From Rhodobacter capsulatus (GTDB lineage: Bacteria > Pseudomonadota > Alphaproteobacteria > Rhodobacterales > Rhodobacteraceae), in assembly GCF_003254295.1 (NCBI RefSeq), contig NZ_QKZO01000008.1, positions 1 through 64,000 on the forward strand: a stretch of DNA of 64,000 bases. Reading direction: 5' to 3'. Positions 30,517 through 39,966 of this stretch are shown one piece after another. Below the pieces are notes generated by a model, which was given only the letters and a program-made list of their open reading frames with translations, was not told where the DNA came from and ran no database searches. Both the position numbers and the translations under genes were made by a program. Position 1 is the first letter of the stretch, and every line of letters begins with the position of its first letter.

Positions 30517-32100
30517 TCATTCGGTCGGCGACAGGAAGCGGCTCGGATGCACGTCAAGACTGTTGGCCTGCCAGCCCGCCAGCTTGTCCGAGACCAGGCC
30601 GCGGTAGCTGTAGAACATCAAGGGCATCACGCAGTGATCCTCGATCACGCCCTTGGTTTCGGCTTTCGCCAGCAGCTCCATGCGTTTCGCCGCATCGGGC
30701 TCGACCGCGGCGGCCTGCAGCATCGCGTCATATTCGGCGTTGGAGTAAAGCGAATAGTTGTTCCCCGCGCCGGTCGTGCACAGCGACAGGAAGTTCTCCG
30801 GGTCCTTGTAATCGGCAAACCACGCCGCCCGGGCGGCGTCGAAATCGCCCTTTTGCTCCAGATGCGCGTAATGGGCGGCGATATCAAGGTTGACCATCGT
30901 CACCGCGATCCCCATCGGTTTGAGCAGTTCCTGCAGCGCCACCGCGGTATTGGCGTTGTTTTCATTGGTGTTGAAGCGGATTTCCATCTTCAGCGGGTTG
31001 GCCTCGGTGTAGCCATGCTTTTCAAGGATGGCGCGGGCCTGATCCTCGCGGTCGATCTGGCTCAGCCCGGCCCAGTCGGGGGCCGCGACCGTGTAGCCCG
31101 CGATGCCCGGCGGCACCAGCGTATAGGCGGGGATCATCGTGTTTTGCCAGACTTCCTCGGCCAGATAATCGCGGTCGATCGCCATCGAGACCGCCTTGCG
31201 GATCTCCAGCTCCGACCACGGCGCCTTGTCGAGCTTGAAGCCGTAGTAATAGGTGGCGAGCGTCGGGCCGATCTTCACCCTCTCGCCCAGCGTCTCTTTC
31301 AGCGCCGCGGTCTGCTCGGCCGGGAAATCAAGCATCATGTCCAGCTCGCCCGCCTCGAAGCGGCGCACGGCGGCGGTGGCATCCTCGGTCGGGTAGAAAT
31401 TCACCCGGTCAAAGGCGACATGTTCGGCGTCGTAGAACTTCGGGTTCTTCACCAGCGAGATGTGATCGTTCGGCACGAAACTGTCGAGCTTGTAAGCGCC
31501 GTTCGACACCAGATTGCCGGGCTTGGTGAAATCGGCGCCGTATTTTTCGACATCGGCGCGTTGCAGCGGATAGGTCGCCTGATGCGTCAGCATTTCGAGG
31601 AAATAAGGCGTCGGCGCCTTCAGCGTGACTTCGAGCGTCGTCGCATCGACCGCCCGCACGCCCAGATCCGTCGCCGGTTTCTCGCCCTTGGTGATCGCCT
31701 CGGCGTTCAGCACCGGCGCCAGCATATAGGCATATTCCGCCGCGGTGGCGGGCGAGACGACCCGCTGCCAGGACCAGACGAAATCCGCGGCGGTGACGGG
31801 CGTGCCATCCGACCAGAGCGCACCGGGACGCAGCTTGAAGATCCAGACCTTGCCATCTTCCGACACGCTCCAGCTTTCCGCCGCGCCGGGGATCAGATTG
31901 GCCGCGCCGTCATGCATGGTCAGCCCCATGAAGAGATCGCGCATCAGGTTCGCCTCGGGGATGGTCGAATTCTTGTGCGGATCAAGCGTTTCGGGGTCAC
32001 CATTGTTGCCGCGGTCAAGCACGGTTTCAGCCAGCGCGCCGCCCGCCATCAGGGCGATCAGCGAGGCGGCGGTGAGCAGGGTCTTGAAGCGAAGGGTCAT
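30517..32100 (-). CDS. Oligopeptide-binding periplasmic protein (OppA-type, SBP family 5)
   Basis: A 527-residue solute-binding protein with a Sec signal peptide (LLTAASLIALMAGGALA, cleavage before ETVLDRG). The family 5 signature is RGNNGDPETLDPHKN with later WSDGTPVTAADFVWSW. It delivers peptides to the permease pair. Its ATG overlaps the stop of the proline iminopeptidase gene (ATGA), linking peptide uptake to intracellular peptide hydrolysis. Confidence 0.92.
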   Translation of the reverse strand: MTLRFKTLLTAASLIALMAGGALAETVLDRGNNGDPETLDPHKNSTIPEANLMRDLFMGLTMHDGAANLIPGAAESWSVSEDGKVWIFKLRPGALWSDGTPVTAADFVWSWQRVVSPATAAEYAYMLAPVLNAEAITKGEKPATDLGVRAVDATTLEVTLKAPTPYFLEMLTHQATYPLQRADVEKYGADFTKPGNLVSNGAYKLDSFVPNDHISLVKNPKFYDAEHVAFDRVNFYPTEDATAAVRRFEAGELDMMLDFPAEQTAALKETLGERVKIGPTLATYYYGFKLDKAPWSELEIRKAVSMAIDRDYLAEEVWQNTMIPAYTLVPPGIAGYTVAAPDWAGLSQIDREDQARAILEKHGYTEANPLKMEIRFNTNENNANTAVALQELLKPMGIAVTMVNLDIAAHYAHLEQKGDFDAARAAWFADYKDPENFLSLCTTGAGNNYSLYSNAEYDAMLQAAAVEPDAAKRMELLAKAETKGVIEDHCVMPLMFYSYRGLVSDKLAGWQANSLDVHPSRFLSPTE

Positions 32101-33116
32101 GGGTGGCGTTCCTCTGTGGACTTATGGGAGGGCAGGGAGGACCCGTCTTGGCGCGGGTCTTGATCGGCAAGGGCGGTGGCGGCGCGCACCATCGCATCGG
32201 CGATGCCGGGTTCGGTGCCGGAATGCCCGGCATCGGGAACAAGGGTCAGGGTGGCTTCTGGCCAGGCCTCGGCAAGGGCGAGCGCGGTGGCGGCGGGGGT
32301 GACCAGATCGTAGCGGCCCTGAATGATGTGGCAGGGCAGGGCGCGCAACGGGCGCGACGCGCGGACCTGATCCAGCAGCCAGCCATCGGTCGGAAAGAAG
32401 CAACCATGCGCGAAATAATGGCATTCGATCCGGGCAAAGGCCTCGGTCTCGCGCGGGTCTTCGGGGGCGGAGGGGCGCGGGATCAGCCGCAGCGCGGCTT
32501 CTTCCCACGCCGCCCAGGCCTGCGCCGCGGCAAGGCGCGCGGGACCTGCGGGGCCGGTCAGGCGGCGGTGATAGGCGGCGATCATCGCATCCTGTTCCGC
32601 GGCCGGGATCGCGGCGCGATAGGCGGCAAAGGCCTCGGGCAGGATCATCCCGGCGCCGTGCTGGTAAAACCAGTCCAGTTCCACCCGCCGCCCGGTGAAG
32701 ATGCCGCGCAGGATCATCCCGGTGATCCGCCCGGGATGGGCCACGCCATAGGCCAGCGCCAGCGTCGAGCCCCAGGAGCCGCCGACGATCTGCCAGCGCT
32801 CGATGCCCAGATGGCACCGCAGCGCCTCGATATCGGCGACCAGATCGGCGGTGGTGTTTTCGGTCAACTCGCCCGGCGGCGTCGATTGCCCCGCGCCGCG
32901 CTGATCGGCCAGAAGGATGCGATAGCGCGCCGGATCGTGGCTGCGGCGCAAAAACGGCGCGATGCCCGCCCCCGGCCCGCCATGCAGGATCAGGACTGGC
33001 TGGCCTGCGGGATTGCCGCAGTCCTCGTAATGGATCTCGTGCAGCGCGGAGACGCGCAGCCGCCCGGTCTTGCGCGGGGGGATCTCGGGGAAAAGCGGCC
33101 GCAGGGATGGGGTCAT
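32097..33116 (-). CDS. pip: Proline iminopeptidase
   Basis: A 339-residue alpha/beta hydrolase with the oxyanion motif HGGPGAG, the DQRGAGQS block typical of proline iminopeptidases, the nucleophile in GGSWGS, and the Asp and His of QGRYDLVTP and DAGHSG. It removes N-terminal Pro from peptides in the cytoplasm. Its ATG overlaps the stop of the serine hydrolase gene and its stop overlaps the oppA start, so all are one operon. Confidence 0.92.
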   Translation of the reverse strand: MTPSLRPLFPEIPPRKTGRLRVSALHEIHYEDCGNPAGQPVLILHGGPGAGIAPFLRRSHDPARYRILLADQRGAGQSTPPGELTENTTADLVADIEALRCHLGIERWQIVGGSWGSTLALAYGVAHPGRITGMILRGIFTGRRVELDWFYQHGAGMILPEAFAAYRAAIPAAEQDAMIAAYHRRLTGPAGPARLAAAQAWAAWEEAALRLIPRPSAPEDPRETEAFARIECHYFAHGCFFPTDGWLLDQVRASRPLRALPCHIIQGRYDLVTPAATALALAEAWPEATLTLVPDAGHSGTEPGIADAMVRAATALADQDPRQDGSSLPSHKSTEERHP

Positions 33117-34036
33117 GCGCTCTGCCCGTTCAGGGCGTCGAACAGGAACCGGCCGATGCGCGGGAAGGCGTCGGGCACCTCGTTTGCCAGCCGCTCGCCC
33201 TGCGTCATCAGAACGAAGATCAGCGGCTTTTGCCCCGGCGCGGCCAGCCGGATCATGTCATGCTTGAACCACGAGGCCTTCGGATCGCCGGTCCACAGAT
33301 TATGCCCGGCCTTCGACCAGATCCGCACGCCCTCAGGCATCTGCCCGCCAAGGTATTCCGAGAGCTGATAGTTCGGATTTGCGGCGTCGGGCCCCTGCGG
33401 ATCGCGCGCCAGAAGCGCCTGCGCCCGGGCCTGCGCGCCGGGGGAAAGCGGCAGGCTGCCGTCAAAGATCGCCGCCATCAGCCGCGCCGTGGAGAGCGGT
33501 GTGAGCTGGTTCAGATAACCGCCCCGCTGCGCGGCAAATTGCGCCTCGCGGCCATAGCGGGTGTCATCCATCAGCTTTTGCGTCAGGTTGCAGCCCGCCA
33601 TCTCGGGCCAGTGCAAAGGGTCGAACCAGCGGTTCAGCCCCTCGCGCGCGGCCATCCAGTCGGCCAGCGCGTTGCCGTCCAGAAGCGTGTCGCCCGTGGT
33701 CCCGGTCAGAAGGTCGATCAGGTAATTCGTCGCCGTGTTCGAGGACCACAGGATCATGTCGCCCATCGCCCGGTCGAGTTCGGGATGGGGGGCAAGCCGC
33801 CCCGCGTCCAGCGCGGCGAGCGCATGCACCAGATGAAAGCTTTTCACCAGCGAACAGGGGTAGCAGTGCCAGTCACCACGCAGGGCGTAACCGCTCGGGC
33901 GGCCGGTGCCCTCCTCGCGCAGGGCGACGACGGCGTGATTGTCCGCCCGCAGCCCGTCGGCCGCAAACCGCGCGGGCAGCTCTGCCACCACCCGGGCCGC
34001 GCGGCGCGACCAGTCGTTGTCGGGATCAAAGAACAC
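33113..34036 (-). CDS. Beta-lactamase/transpeptidase-like serine hydrolase
   Basis: A 307-residue protein with the three motifs of the class A beta-lactamase fold: SLVK (SxxK), SSN in ILWSSNTATNY and SKAGH in place of KTG. No signal peptide is present, so it should be cytoplasmic, unlike true beta-lactamases. It is the first gene of the peptide-uptake operon and may be a peptidase or amidase acting on imported peptides. A perfect 16-bp palindrome lies 32 bases upstream of its start. Confidence 0.85.
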   Translation of the reverse strand: MFFDPDNDWSRRAARVVAELPARFAADGLRADNHAVVALREEGTGRPSGYALRGDWHCYPCSLVKSFHLVHALAALDAGRLAPHPELDRAMGDMILWSSNTATNYLIDLLTGTTGDTLLDGNALADWMAAREGLNRWFDPLHWPEMAGCNLTQKLMDDTRYGREAQFAAQRGGYLNQLTPLSTARLMAAIFDGSLPLSPGAQARAQALLARDPQGPDAANPNYQLSEYLGGQMPEGVRIWSKAGHNLWTGDPKASWFKHDMIRLAAPGQKPLIFVLMTQGERLANEVPDAFPRIGRFLFDALNGQSA

Positions 34037-34067
34037 CGAATCCGCTCCTGTCCTGGTTCTGTCACGA

Positions 34068-34083
34068 TCAGGCTAGAGCCTGA
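34068..34083. promoter_or_regulatory. Perfect 16-bp palindrome between divergent promoters
   Basis: TCAGGCT-AG-AGCCTGA lies between the serine hydrolase/opp operon and the LysR gene. It is the likely operator of the LysR-type regulator. Confidence 0.55.
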
Positions 34084-34134
34084 CGCACAATCGGGATAAT
34101 GAGAAATAATCGAGGTAGTATCGGAAAACTGATA

Positions 34135-35001
34135 ATGGATCTGGCGGAAATCGAGCTTTTCGGCACGCTGATGCGGGTCGGCACCACGATCGAGACGGCC
34201 CGCGTGCTGGGCTTGTCGCAGCCCGCGATCAGCGACCGGCTGAAGCGGCTGGAAAGCCGTCTGGGCTTCTTGCTGTTTCAGCGCCGGGGCAACCGGCTTG
34301 AACCCTCGGCCGAGGCGCTGGAGCTTTATGCCCAGACCGGCGCCGTCTTTGCGGCGCAAAAGGACATCCGCGCGCGGATCGAGGCGATCCGCGGCGATCA
34401 GAGCCGCCCCGTCACGATCTCGGCCACGCCCGCGGTGGTCGAGGGCTATCTGGCGCCGCGGCTGGCGCGGGCGGGCTATCGCGGCTGGGCGCGGTCGTTG
34501 CGGCTTTGGGTTGGCGAGCCCGAAGACGACGTCGGCCGCGGGCGTGCCGATATCGGCATGCAGCTGGCGGTGCCGCCCCGCCCCGATCTGGCCGAGGAAA
34601 CGCTGTGCGACGTGGCTTTGGTCGCGGTGATGCTGCCCGATCATCCGCTGGCGGCGCGCGCCTCGCTGGTCGTCGGGGATTTCCGCGATCAGCCGCTCGT
34701 CGGTTTCGATCCGGACTGGTCGCCGATGGGCGCGGTGATCCGTAGGGTGTTCCGGGCCGAGGGGCTGGCCTATCAGCTGGCCTGTCAGGTGCCCTACAGC
34801 TCGACCGTCTGTCACATGATCACCGCTTGCGGCGGCATCGGCATCATCGACGCGATGACCGCCGAAAGCCTGCTGACGACGGGGCTGGTCACCCGCCCGA
34901 TCGACCATGTGCCGACCCTGCCGCTGCGGGCCTTTTATCGTCGCGACACGCCGTTGCGGGCCCGCGCGCAGCAGCTTTTGCGGGCGCTGGCAGAGGTCTG
35001 A
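34135..35001 (+). CDS. LysR family transcriptional regulator
   Basis: A 288-residue regulator with the N-terminal winged helix-turn-helix (ETARVLGLSQPAISDRLKRL) and a two-lobe effector-binding domain from about residue 90. A start 12 codons upstream at 34099 is also possible; MDLAEIELF is the usual LysR beginning. It is divergent from the peptide-uptake operon and probably controls it. The inducer is unknown. Confidence 0.88.
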   Translation: MDLAEIELFGTLMRVGTTIETARVLGLSQPAISDRLKRLESRLGFLLFQRRGNRLEPSAEALELYAQTGAVFAAQKDIRARIEAIRGDQSRPVTISATPAVVEGYLAPRLARAGYRGWARSLRLWVGEPEDDVGRGRADIGMQLAVPPRPDLAEETLCDVALVAVMLPDHPLAARASLVVGDFRDQPLVGFDPDWSPMGAVIRRVFRAEGLAYQLACQVPYSSTVCHMITACGGIGIIDAMTAESLLTTGLVTRPIDHVPTLPLRAFYRRDTPLRARAQQLLRALAEV

Positions 35002-35053
35002 GCCGACCTTGCCGCCGGTCTTGTCGCGCCGCCGCCGCCTGCGCGTTGCCCGG

Positions 35054-35845
35054 TCAGTCCAGCTCTGCCAGCGCCGCGATGAAATGCGAAAACAGCTCGC
35101 CCTGCGAGCTGATGCGCAGCTTGCTGTAGATGTTGCGCTTGTGAATCCGCACCGTGCCCGGCGAGATCGCAAGCGCCTGGCTCGTCGCCTCGGCGGAATA
35201 GCCCTTGAGCGCGAATTCGACGATTTCACGCTCGCGCGGGGTGAGCAGGTTGCGCCCGACGTTGCGAAAGGCGCGCTCGATCAGCTCGGCCAGCTGCGGC
35301 CCGGGCGAGGGGGCGGTCTCGGCGGAAAACCGGCTTGCAAGCCCCTCCCAGTTGCGCCGCGCGGCCGCCGCGACGAACGGAAAAACCTCTTGCAAGGCCT
35401 TGAATTCCCGCACGGAAAAGGCCCGGCTTTCGCGCATGGCCGAAATCACCACGCTGACCCCGCCGCCTGCATCGAGCATGAAGCCGATCTCCTCGGCCAG
35501 CTCGGTCCGGACGTAGTAATTGCGGAAATATTCGCCCTGATAGAAGCGGTCGGGCGCCAGATCGCGCAGCCGCACCAGCCGCGGCACCAGCGGCGCCATC
35601 GACTGCAGATAGAACGGATCGAGCAGATAGGGCCCGGCCTGATAATCCGCCACCATCACCTGCCGCTTCCAGTCCGGAAAGTCGTCATGGAGCGCGATGG
35701 GGCGGAAATCCCGGTAATAGGCAAAGGTGACGCTATGTTCGAACGGGGTCACGCTGCGCAGCGCCGCCACCAGCGCGGGGGCAAACTCGGCGCTGCCCAG
35801 CAGCTCGACCACACGGGCGCTGCAGGCGATCCATTCCCGCTCCAT
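35054..35845 (-). CDS. LuxR-type transcriptional regulator of the polyamine-like locus
   Basis: A 263-residue protein with an N-terminal sensory domain of about 190 residues and a C-terminal LuxR helix-turn-helix (LTPREREIVEFALKGYSAEA, then ISPGTVRIHKRNIYSKL). There is no receiver domain. AGAGGGAAGACCGA supports the ATG at 35845 over an upstream one. It is divergent from the ABC importer operon, which it probably controls. The ligand may be the imported amine. Confidence 0.83.
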   Translation of the reverse strand: MEREWIACSARVVELLGSAEFAPALVAALRSVTPFEHSVTFAYYRDFRPIALHDDFPDWKRQVMVADYQAGPYLLDPFYLQSMAPLVPRLVRLRDLAPDRFYQGEYFRNYYVRTELAEEIGFMLDAGGGVSVVISAMRESRAFSVREFKALQEVFPFVAAAARRNWEGLASRFSAETAPSPGPQLAELIERAFRNVGRNLLTPREREIVEFALKGYSAEATSQALAISPGTVRIHKRNIYSKLRISSQGELFSHFIAALAELD

Positions 35846-35872
35846 TCGGTCTTCCCTCTGCCGGTATGCTTT

Positions 35873-35887
35873 TTGTGATATATACAA
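35873..35887. promoter_or_regulatory. AT-rich near-palindrome in the divergent promoter region
   Basis: TTGTGATATATACAA has a symmetric frame (TTGT/ACAA) and lies in the only AT-rich part of this intergenic region. It is a candidate operator or -10 region. Confidence 0.35.
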
Positions 35888-35967
35888 CGCCTGCAGTGTT
35901 GCTTAGGATTTTTCTCAAATCAAGGGATAGCCCGCCAAAGGGTTGACCGACAGGGAAAGACGATCAC

Positions 35968-37095
35968 ATGACAGATGCGACGGGGCACCACACCGTCAGC
36001 GCCGGCGAGGCCATTGCGGAATTCGTCAATACGAGCAAGCGCTTCGGCGCGGTTCTGGCGGCTGACAGCTTGAACCTCCGGATCCGGAAGGGGGAGTTTC
36101 TCTCCTTCCTCGGCCCCTCGGGCTGCGGCAAGACGACGGCGCTGCGGATGCTGGCGGGCTTCGAGACGCCGACCGAGGGCACGATCCTGATCGACGGGCG
36201 GGAACTGGCCAGCGAGCCCGCCTATCGGCGCCCGGTCAATATGGTGTTTCAGCATTACGCGCTGTTTCCCCACATGACGGTGGCCGAGAATGTCGCCTAC
36301 GGGCTGCGCCAGCGCCGCCCGAAACTGCCCGGGGCCGAGATTGCCCTGCGGGTGGCGAAGGCACTGGACACGGTGCGGCTGGGCGATTTCGGGCCGCGGC
36401 GGATCTGGCAGATGTCGGGCGGCCAGCAGCAGCGCGTGGCGCTCGCCCGGGCCATCGTCAACGAGCCGAAGATCCTTTTGCTCGACGAGCCGATGGCGGC
36501 GCTTGATGCGAAGCTGCGCGCCGAGATGCAGATGGAATTGCTTGGCCTGCAGCGCAGCCTTGGCATCACCTTCATTCTGGTCACCCATGACCAGCAGGAG
36601 GCGCTCTCGATGTCGGACCGGATCTGCATCATGGGCAAGGGCCGGATCATGCAGATCGGCACCCCGCGCGAGCTTTATGACCTGCCCGCCAACCGCTACG
36701 TCGCCGATTTCGTCGGCCGCGCCAACATCCTGCCCGCCCGCGTCCGCGCGACGACCGGGGCGCGTGCCGAGGTCGCACTGGCAGACGGGCTGAGCGTCGA
36801 GGTCACCGCGCCCTTCGCCGTTCCCCCGGGCGCGGCGGTCGAGGTGGCGATCCGCCCCGAGGCGCTGCGGCTGGCGCTGGCGCCAGAGCCGGGCGTGCCC
36901 GCGATCGCCGCGACGGTCACGCATATGACCTTTTTTGGCGAACATATCGAATATCTGCTGGCGCATCCGGTGCTCGGGGCGTTGCAGGTCATGCTGCCCA
37001 GACAGGCCGAAAGAGCACTGCCGGGCGCAGGCGTGGGCGCGATGCTCCACGTTCTCTGGGATCCGGGCGCGGGCCTGATCCTGGGCCAGGACTGA
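35968..37095 (+). CDS. Polyamine-type ABC importer ATP-binding protein (PotA/PotG-like)
   Basis: A 375-residue ATPase with Walker A GPSGCGKTT, signature MSGGQQQR, Walker B LLLDEPMAA and H-loop THDQQ. A C-terminal TOBE-type domain (VEVAIRPEALRLAL) is typical of PotA-like importers. It is the first gene of a five-gene operon. Confidence 0.92.
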   Translation: MTDATGHHTVSAGEAIAEFVNTSKRFGAVLAADSLNLRIRKGEFLSFLGPSGCGKTTALRMLAGFETPTEGTILIDGRELASEPAYRRPVNMVFQHYALFPHMTVAENVAYGLRQRRPKLPGAEIALRVAKALDTVRLGDFGPRRIWQMSGGQQQRVALARAIVNEPKILLLDEPMAALDAKLRAEMQMELLGLQRSLGITFILVTHDQQEALSMSDRICIMGKGRIMQIGTPRELYDLPANRYVADFVGRANILPARVRATTGARAEVALADGLSVEVTAPFAVPPGAAVEVAIRPEALRLALAPEPGVPAIAATVTHMTFFGEHIEYLLAHPVLGALQVMLPRQAERALPGAGVGAMLHVLWDPGAGLILGQD

Positions 37096-37119
37096 CCTCT
37101 CCAACAAGGGATCCGACAC

Positions 37120-38274
37120 ATGAAGAAGGACGAGACGCCGATCACCCGGCAGAAATTCATCGAGGAATTGCACCGTTACCGCAAGGGATCGGTCACCCGC
37201 CGTCACTTTCTGGGCGTGACCGGGCTGGGCACGGCGATGGCGGTTCTGGGCGGCGCGCTGCCGATGCTGCGCCCCGGCCCGGCGCTGGCCGGCGACATCG
37301 GCGACCGCGTCATCCTGGCCACCTGGCCGAACTATCATGACGTGGCGAATTTCGACCTTTTCCGCGATCAGACCGGCGCCGCGGTGCAGGTCAATGTCTT
37401 CGGCTCGAACGAGGAGATGCTGGCCAAGCTGCAGGCGGGCGGCTCGGGCTGGGATCTGTTCGTGCCGACGAATTACACCCTCACCACCTATGTCGAGGCC
37501 GACCTGATCGAACCGCTCGATCTGTCGAAACTGCCCAATTACGACGCGGCCGCCTTCGAGGCGCGGTTTGCCGAGGCGGGGACCGTCGGCGGCAAGCTTT
37601 ATGCCGTGCCGAAGAACTGGGGCACGACCGGCATGGCCTGGGATTCGGGCAAGGCGAAGGCGCCCTTCACCAGCTGGAAAGAGTTCTTCGATGTCACCCG
37701 AACTGATTTTTCGGGGCGCACGATCGTGCATGACTATCAGCTGACGACGATCGGCAGTGCTTTGAAATATTTCGGCTATTCCTTCAATTCGGTCGATCCG
37801 GCCGAACTGGCCGAGGCCGAGAAGCTGCTGATCGAGGTGAAACCGCATCTGTTCGCGATCACCTCGGATTATCAGCCGCCGATGCGCAATGGCGATGCCT
37901 GGCTGACGATGTGCTGGACCGGCGAGGGCAAGCAGCTGAACCGCGACCTGCCCGAAATCCGGTTCGCGCTGGGCAAGGAGGGCGGCGAGATCTGGTCGGA
38001 TTACTATGCGATCCCGAAGAACGCGCCGCATCGCGACGCCGCCTATGCGCTTTTGAATTTCCTGATCGATCCGCAGGTGAACACGCGCGAGGCGCTGGCG
38101 CATGGCTTCCCGGTGGCGGATGCCCGGGTCAATGCGCAGCTGCCCGCCGAGTTGCTGAACGATCCGATCCTGCATCCGGCGGCCGAACTTCTCAACGCGC
38201 TCGAATTCGGCGCGGCGGCGACGCTGACCGACCCGAACCGCGCCGAGCTGATGGCGCGCTTCAAATCGGCCTGA
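37120..38274 (+). CDS. Polyamine-type periplasmic binding protein (PotD/PotF-like)
   Basis: A 384-residue solute-binding protein with a twin-arginine signal (TRRHFLGVTG near residue 27, then a hydrophobic run to ALA). The motif ILATWPNYHDVANFDLF and the later TIGSALKYFGYSFNS fit spermidine/putrescine-type binding proteins. The precise substrate is not certain; related systems bind other amines or amino acid derivatives. Tat export of the binding protein is usual for this subgroup. Confidence 0.9.
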   Translation: MKKDETPITRQKFIEELHRYRKGSVTRRHFLGVTGLGTAMAVLGGALPMLRPGPALAGDIGDRVILATWPNYHDVANFDLFRDQTGAAVQVNVFGSNEEMLAKLQAGGSGWDLFVPTNYTLTTYVEADLIEPLDLSKLPNYDAAAFEARFAEAGTVGGKLYAVPKNWGTTGMAWDSGKAKAPFTSWKEFFDVTRTDFSGRTIVHDYQLTTIGSALKYFGYSFNSVDPAELAEAEKLLIEVKPHLFAITSDYQPPMRNGDAWLTMCWTGEGKQLNRDLPEIRFALGKEGGEIWSDYYAIPKNAPHRDAAYALLNFLIDPQVNTREALAHGFPVADARVNAQLPAELLNDPILHPAAELLNALEFGAAATLTDPNRAELMARFKSA

Positions 38275-38284
38275 GGGGGAGAAG

Positions 38285-39142
38285 ATGGCGATCTCGCAAC
38301 GAATGGCGCGCGCGATCCTGCTGGCCCCGGCGGGGCTTTGGTATGCGGTGCTGCTGGTGCTGCCGCTGATCGTCGTTCTGGTCTATTCCTTTGGCGAAAG
38401 GGGGGCTGCGGGCGGCTACGCCCCGGCCTTCACCCTGGCGCAATATGCCAATCTTGGCGCGCGCTGGACGGCGTTTCAGAACACGCTGCTCCTTGCGCCT
38501 GCGGGCACGCTGGCGGCACTGCTGATCGCCTATCCGCTGGCCTATTTCCTGGCCTTGCGGGTCTCGGCGCGCTGGCGCACGACGCTTCTGGTGCTGGTGA
38601 TCGTGCCGTTCTGGACCTCGATCCTGATCCGCAGCTATGCGTGGATCTTTCTTCTGGGCGGGCGCGGCATTCCGCAGCTTCTGTCCGATCTGGGGCTGGG
38701 CGATCTGCGGCTGATCAACACGCCTTTCGCGGTTCTGCTCGGCATCGTCTATGGCTATCTGCCGCTGATGGTGTTTCCGATCTATGTCAGCCTGGAAAAG
38801 CTTGACAAGCGGCTGCTGGAGGCGGCCGGGGATCTGGGGGCGCCGCCCTGGCGCAGTTTCCTGCAGATCACCCTGCCTTTGTCGCTGCCCGGGGTGGCGA
38901 CCGGCTCGATGCTCGTCTTCATCCTGTTGATGGGGGAATATCTGATCCCGCAGATGCTGGGTGGCGGCAAGGTCTTCTTCGTCGGCAATGCGCTCGTCGA
39001 TCTTTTCCTGCAATCGCGCAACTGGGCCTTCGGCTCGGCGCTGGCGGTGACGCTGGTGGCGATCATGCTGGTCACGGTGACGCTTTACATGCGGTTTCTC
39101 AAACGCATCGGCGCGGCGCGCGACGATGTCGGTCTGATGTGA
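38285..39142 (+). CDS. Polyamine-type ABC importer permease 1 (PotB-like)
   Basis: A 285-residue permease with six helices, an N-terminus rich in hydrophobics (YAVLLVLPLIVVLVYSF) and an EAA loop (EAAGDLGAPPWRSFLQITLP). It follows the binding-protein gene by 10 bases with a GGGGGAGAAG ribosome-binding site. Confidence 0.92.
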   Translation: MAISQRMARAILLAPAGLWYAVLLVLPLIVVLVYSFGERGAAGGYAPAFTLAQYANLGARWTAFQNTLLLAPAGTLAALLIAYPLAYFLALRVSARWRTTLLVLVIVPFWTSILIRSYAWIFLLGGRGIPQLLSDLGLGDLRLINTPFAVLLGIVYGYLPLMVFPIYVSLEKLDKRLLEAAGDLGAPPWRSFLQITLPLSLPGVATGSMLVFILLMGEYLIPQMLGGGKVFFVGNALVDLFLQSRNWAFGSALAVTLVAIMLVTVTLYMRFLKRIGAARDDVGLM

Positions 39143-39149
39143 GGGCGCC

Positions 39150-39956
39150 ATGAGACTTTACGCTTTCGCCGTCTATGCCTTCCTCTATCTGCCGATCGGC
39201 ATCATCGCGCTGTTCAGCTTTTCCGCCGGTCGCAACGCCAGCCAGATGCAGGGATTTTCGACCCAGTGGTATGGCCGGGCGCTGTCGAACCCTTTCGTGC
39301 TCGATGCGCTGCAGACCTCGGCGCTGATCGCCTTCGCCTCGGCGGTGCTCGCCAGTCTCTTCGGCACGCTGGCCGCGCTGGCGCTGAGCGGGATGAAGGG
39401 GCGCCTGCGCACGCTTTTTGATGCGCTGATCTATATCGCGGTGATGATCCCGGGCATCGTCATCGGCATCGCCACGCTGATCGCACTTGTCACCGTTTTC
39501 GACGCGGTCAACCCCTGGCTGGAGGGCGCGACCGGCTGGCGGCTCTCGATGGGGGCGGGCTCGCTGATCGCGGCGCATGGGCTTTTCACCATGTCGCTGG
39601 TCATCATCCTGGTCCGGGCGCGGATCGAGGGGATGGACCGCGCGCTTCTGGAAGCCTCCGCCGATCTGGGGGCAGGGCCCCTGGCCACCTTCCGGCAGGT
39701 GACGCTGCCGCTTCTGGCCCCGGCGATCCTGGCGGGCTTCCTGCTCAGCTTCACCTTCAGTTTCGATGATTTCATCATCGCCTTTTTCGTCGCGGGGTCG
39801 GAAACGACGCTGCCGATCTACATCTTCTCGTCGATCCGGCGCGGCGTGACGCCCGAAATCAACGCCATCGGCACGATGGTGATGGCGGTGTCGCTGCTGA
39901 TGCTGGTGATCGCGCAGATCACCCTGCGCCGCGCCGAGAAGCCCAACCCTCAATAG
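39150..39956 (+). CDS. Polyamine-type ABC importer permease 2 (PotC-like)
   Basis: A 268-residue permease with six helices and the EAA loop (EASADLGAGPLATFRQVTLP), followed by the PotC-typical FSFDDFIIAFFVAGSETTLP. It starts 7 bases after permease 1. Confidence 0.92.
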   Translation: MRLYAFAVYAFLYLPIGIIALFSFSAGRNASQMQGFSTQWYGRALSNPFVLDALQTSALIAFASAVLASLFGTLAALALSGMKGRLRTLFDALIYIAVMIPGIVIGIATLIALVTVFDAVNPWLEGATGWRLSMGAGSLIAAHGLFTMSLVIILVRARIEGMDRALLEASADLGAGPLATFRQVTLPLLAPAILAGFLLSFTFSFDDFIIAFFVAGSETTLPIYIFSSIRRGVTPEINAIGTMVMAVSLLMLVIAQITLRRAEKPNPQ

Positions 39957-39966
39957 GAGACAGGAA

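Noticed and set aside
33113-34036. A secreted beta-lactamase conferring resistance
   Set aside because: There is no signal peptide, the KTG motif is changed and the gene belongs to a peptide-uptake operon.
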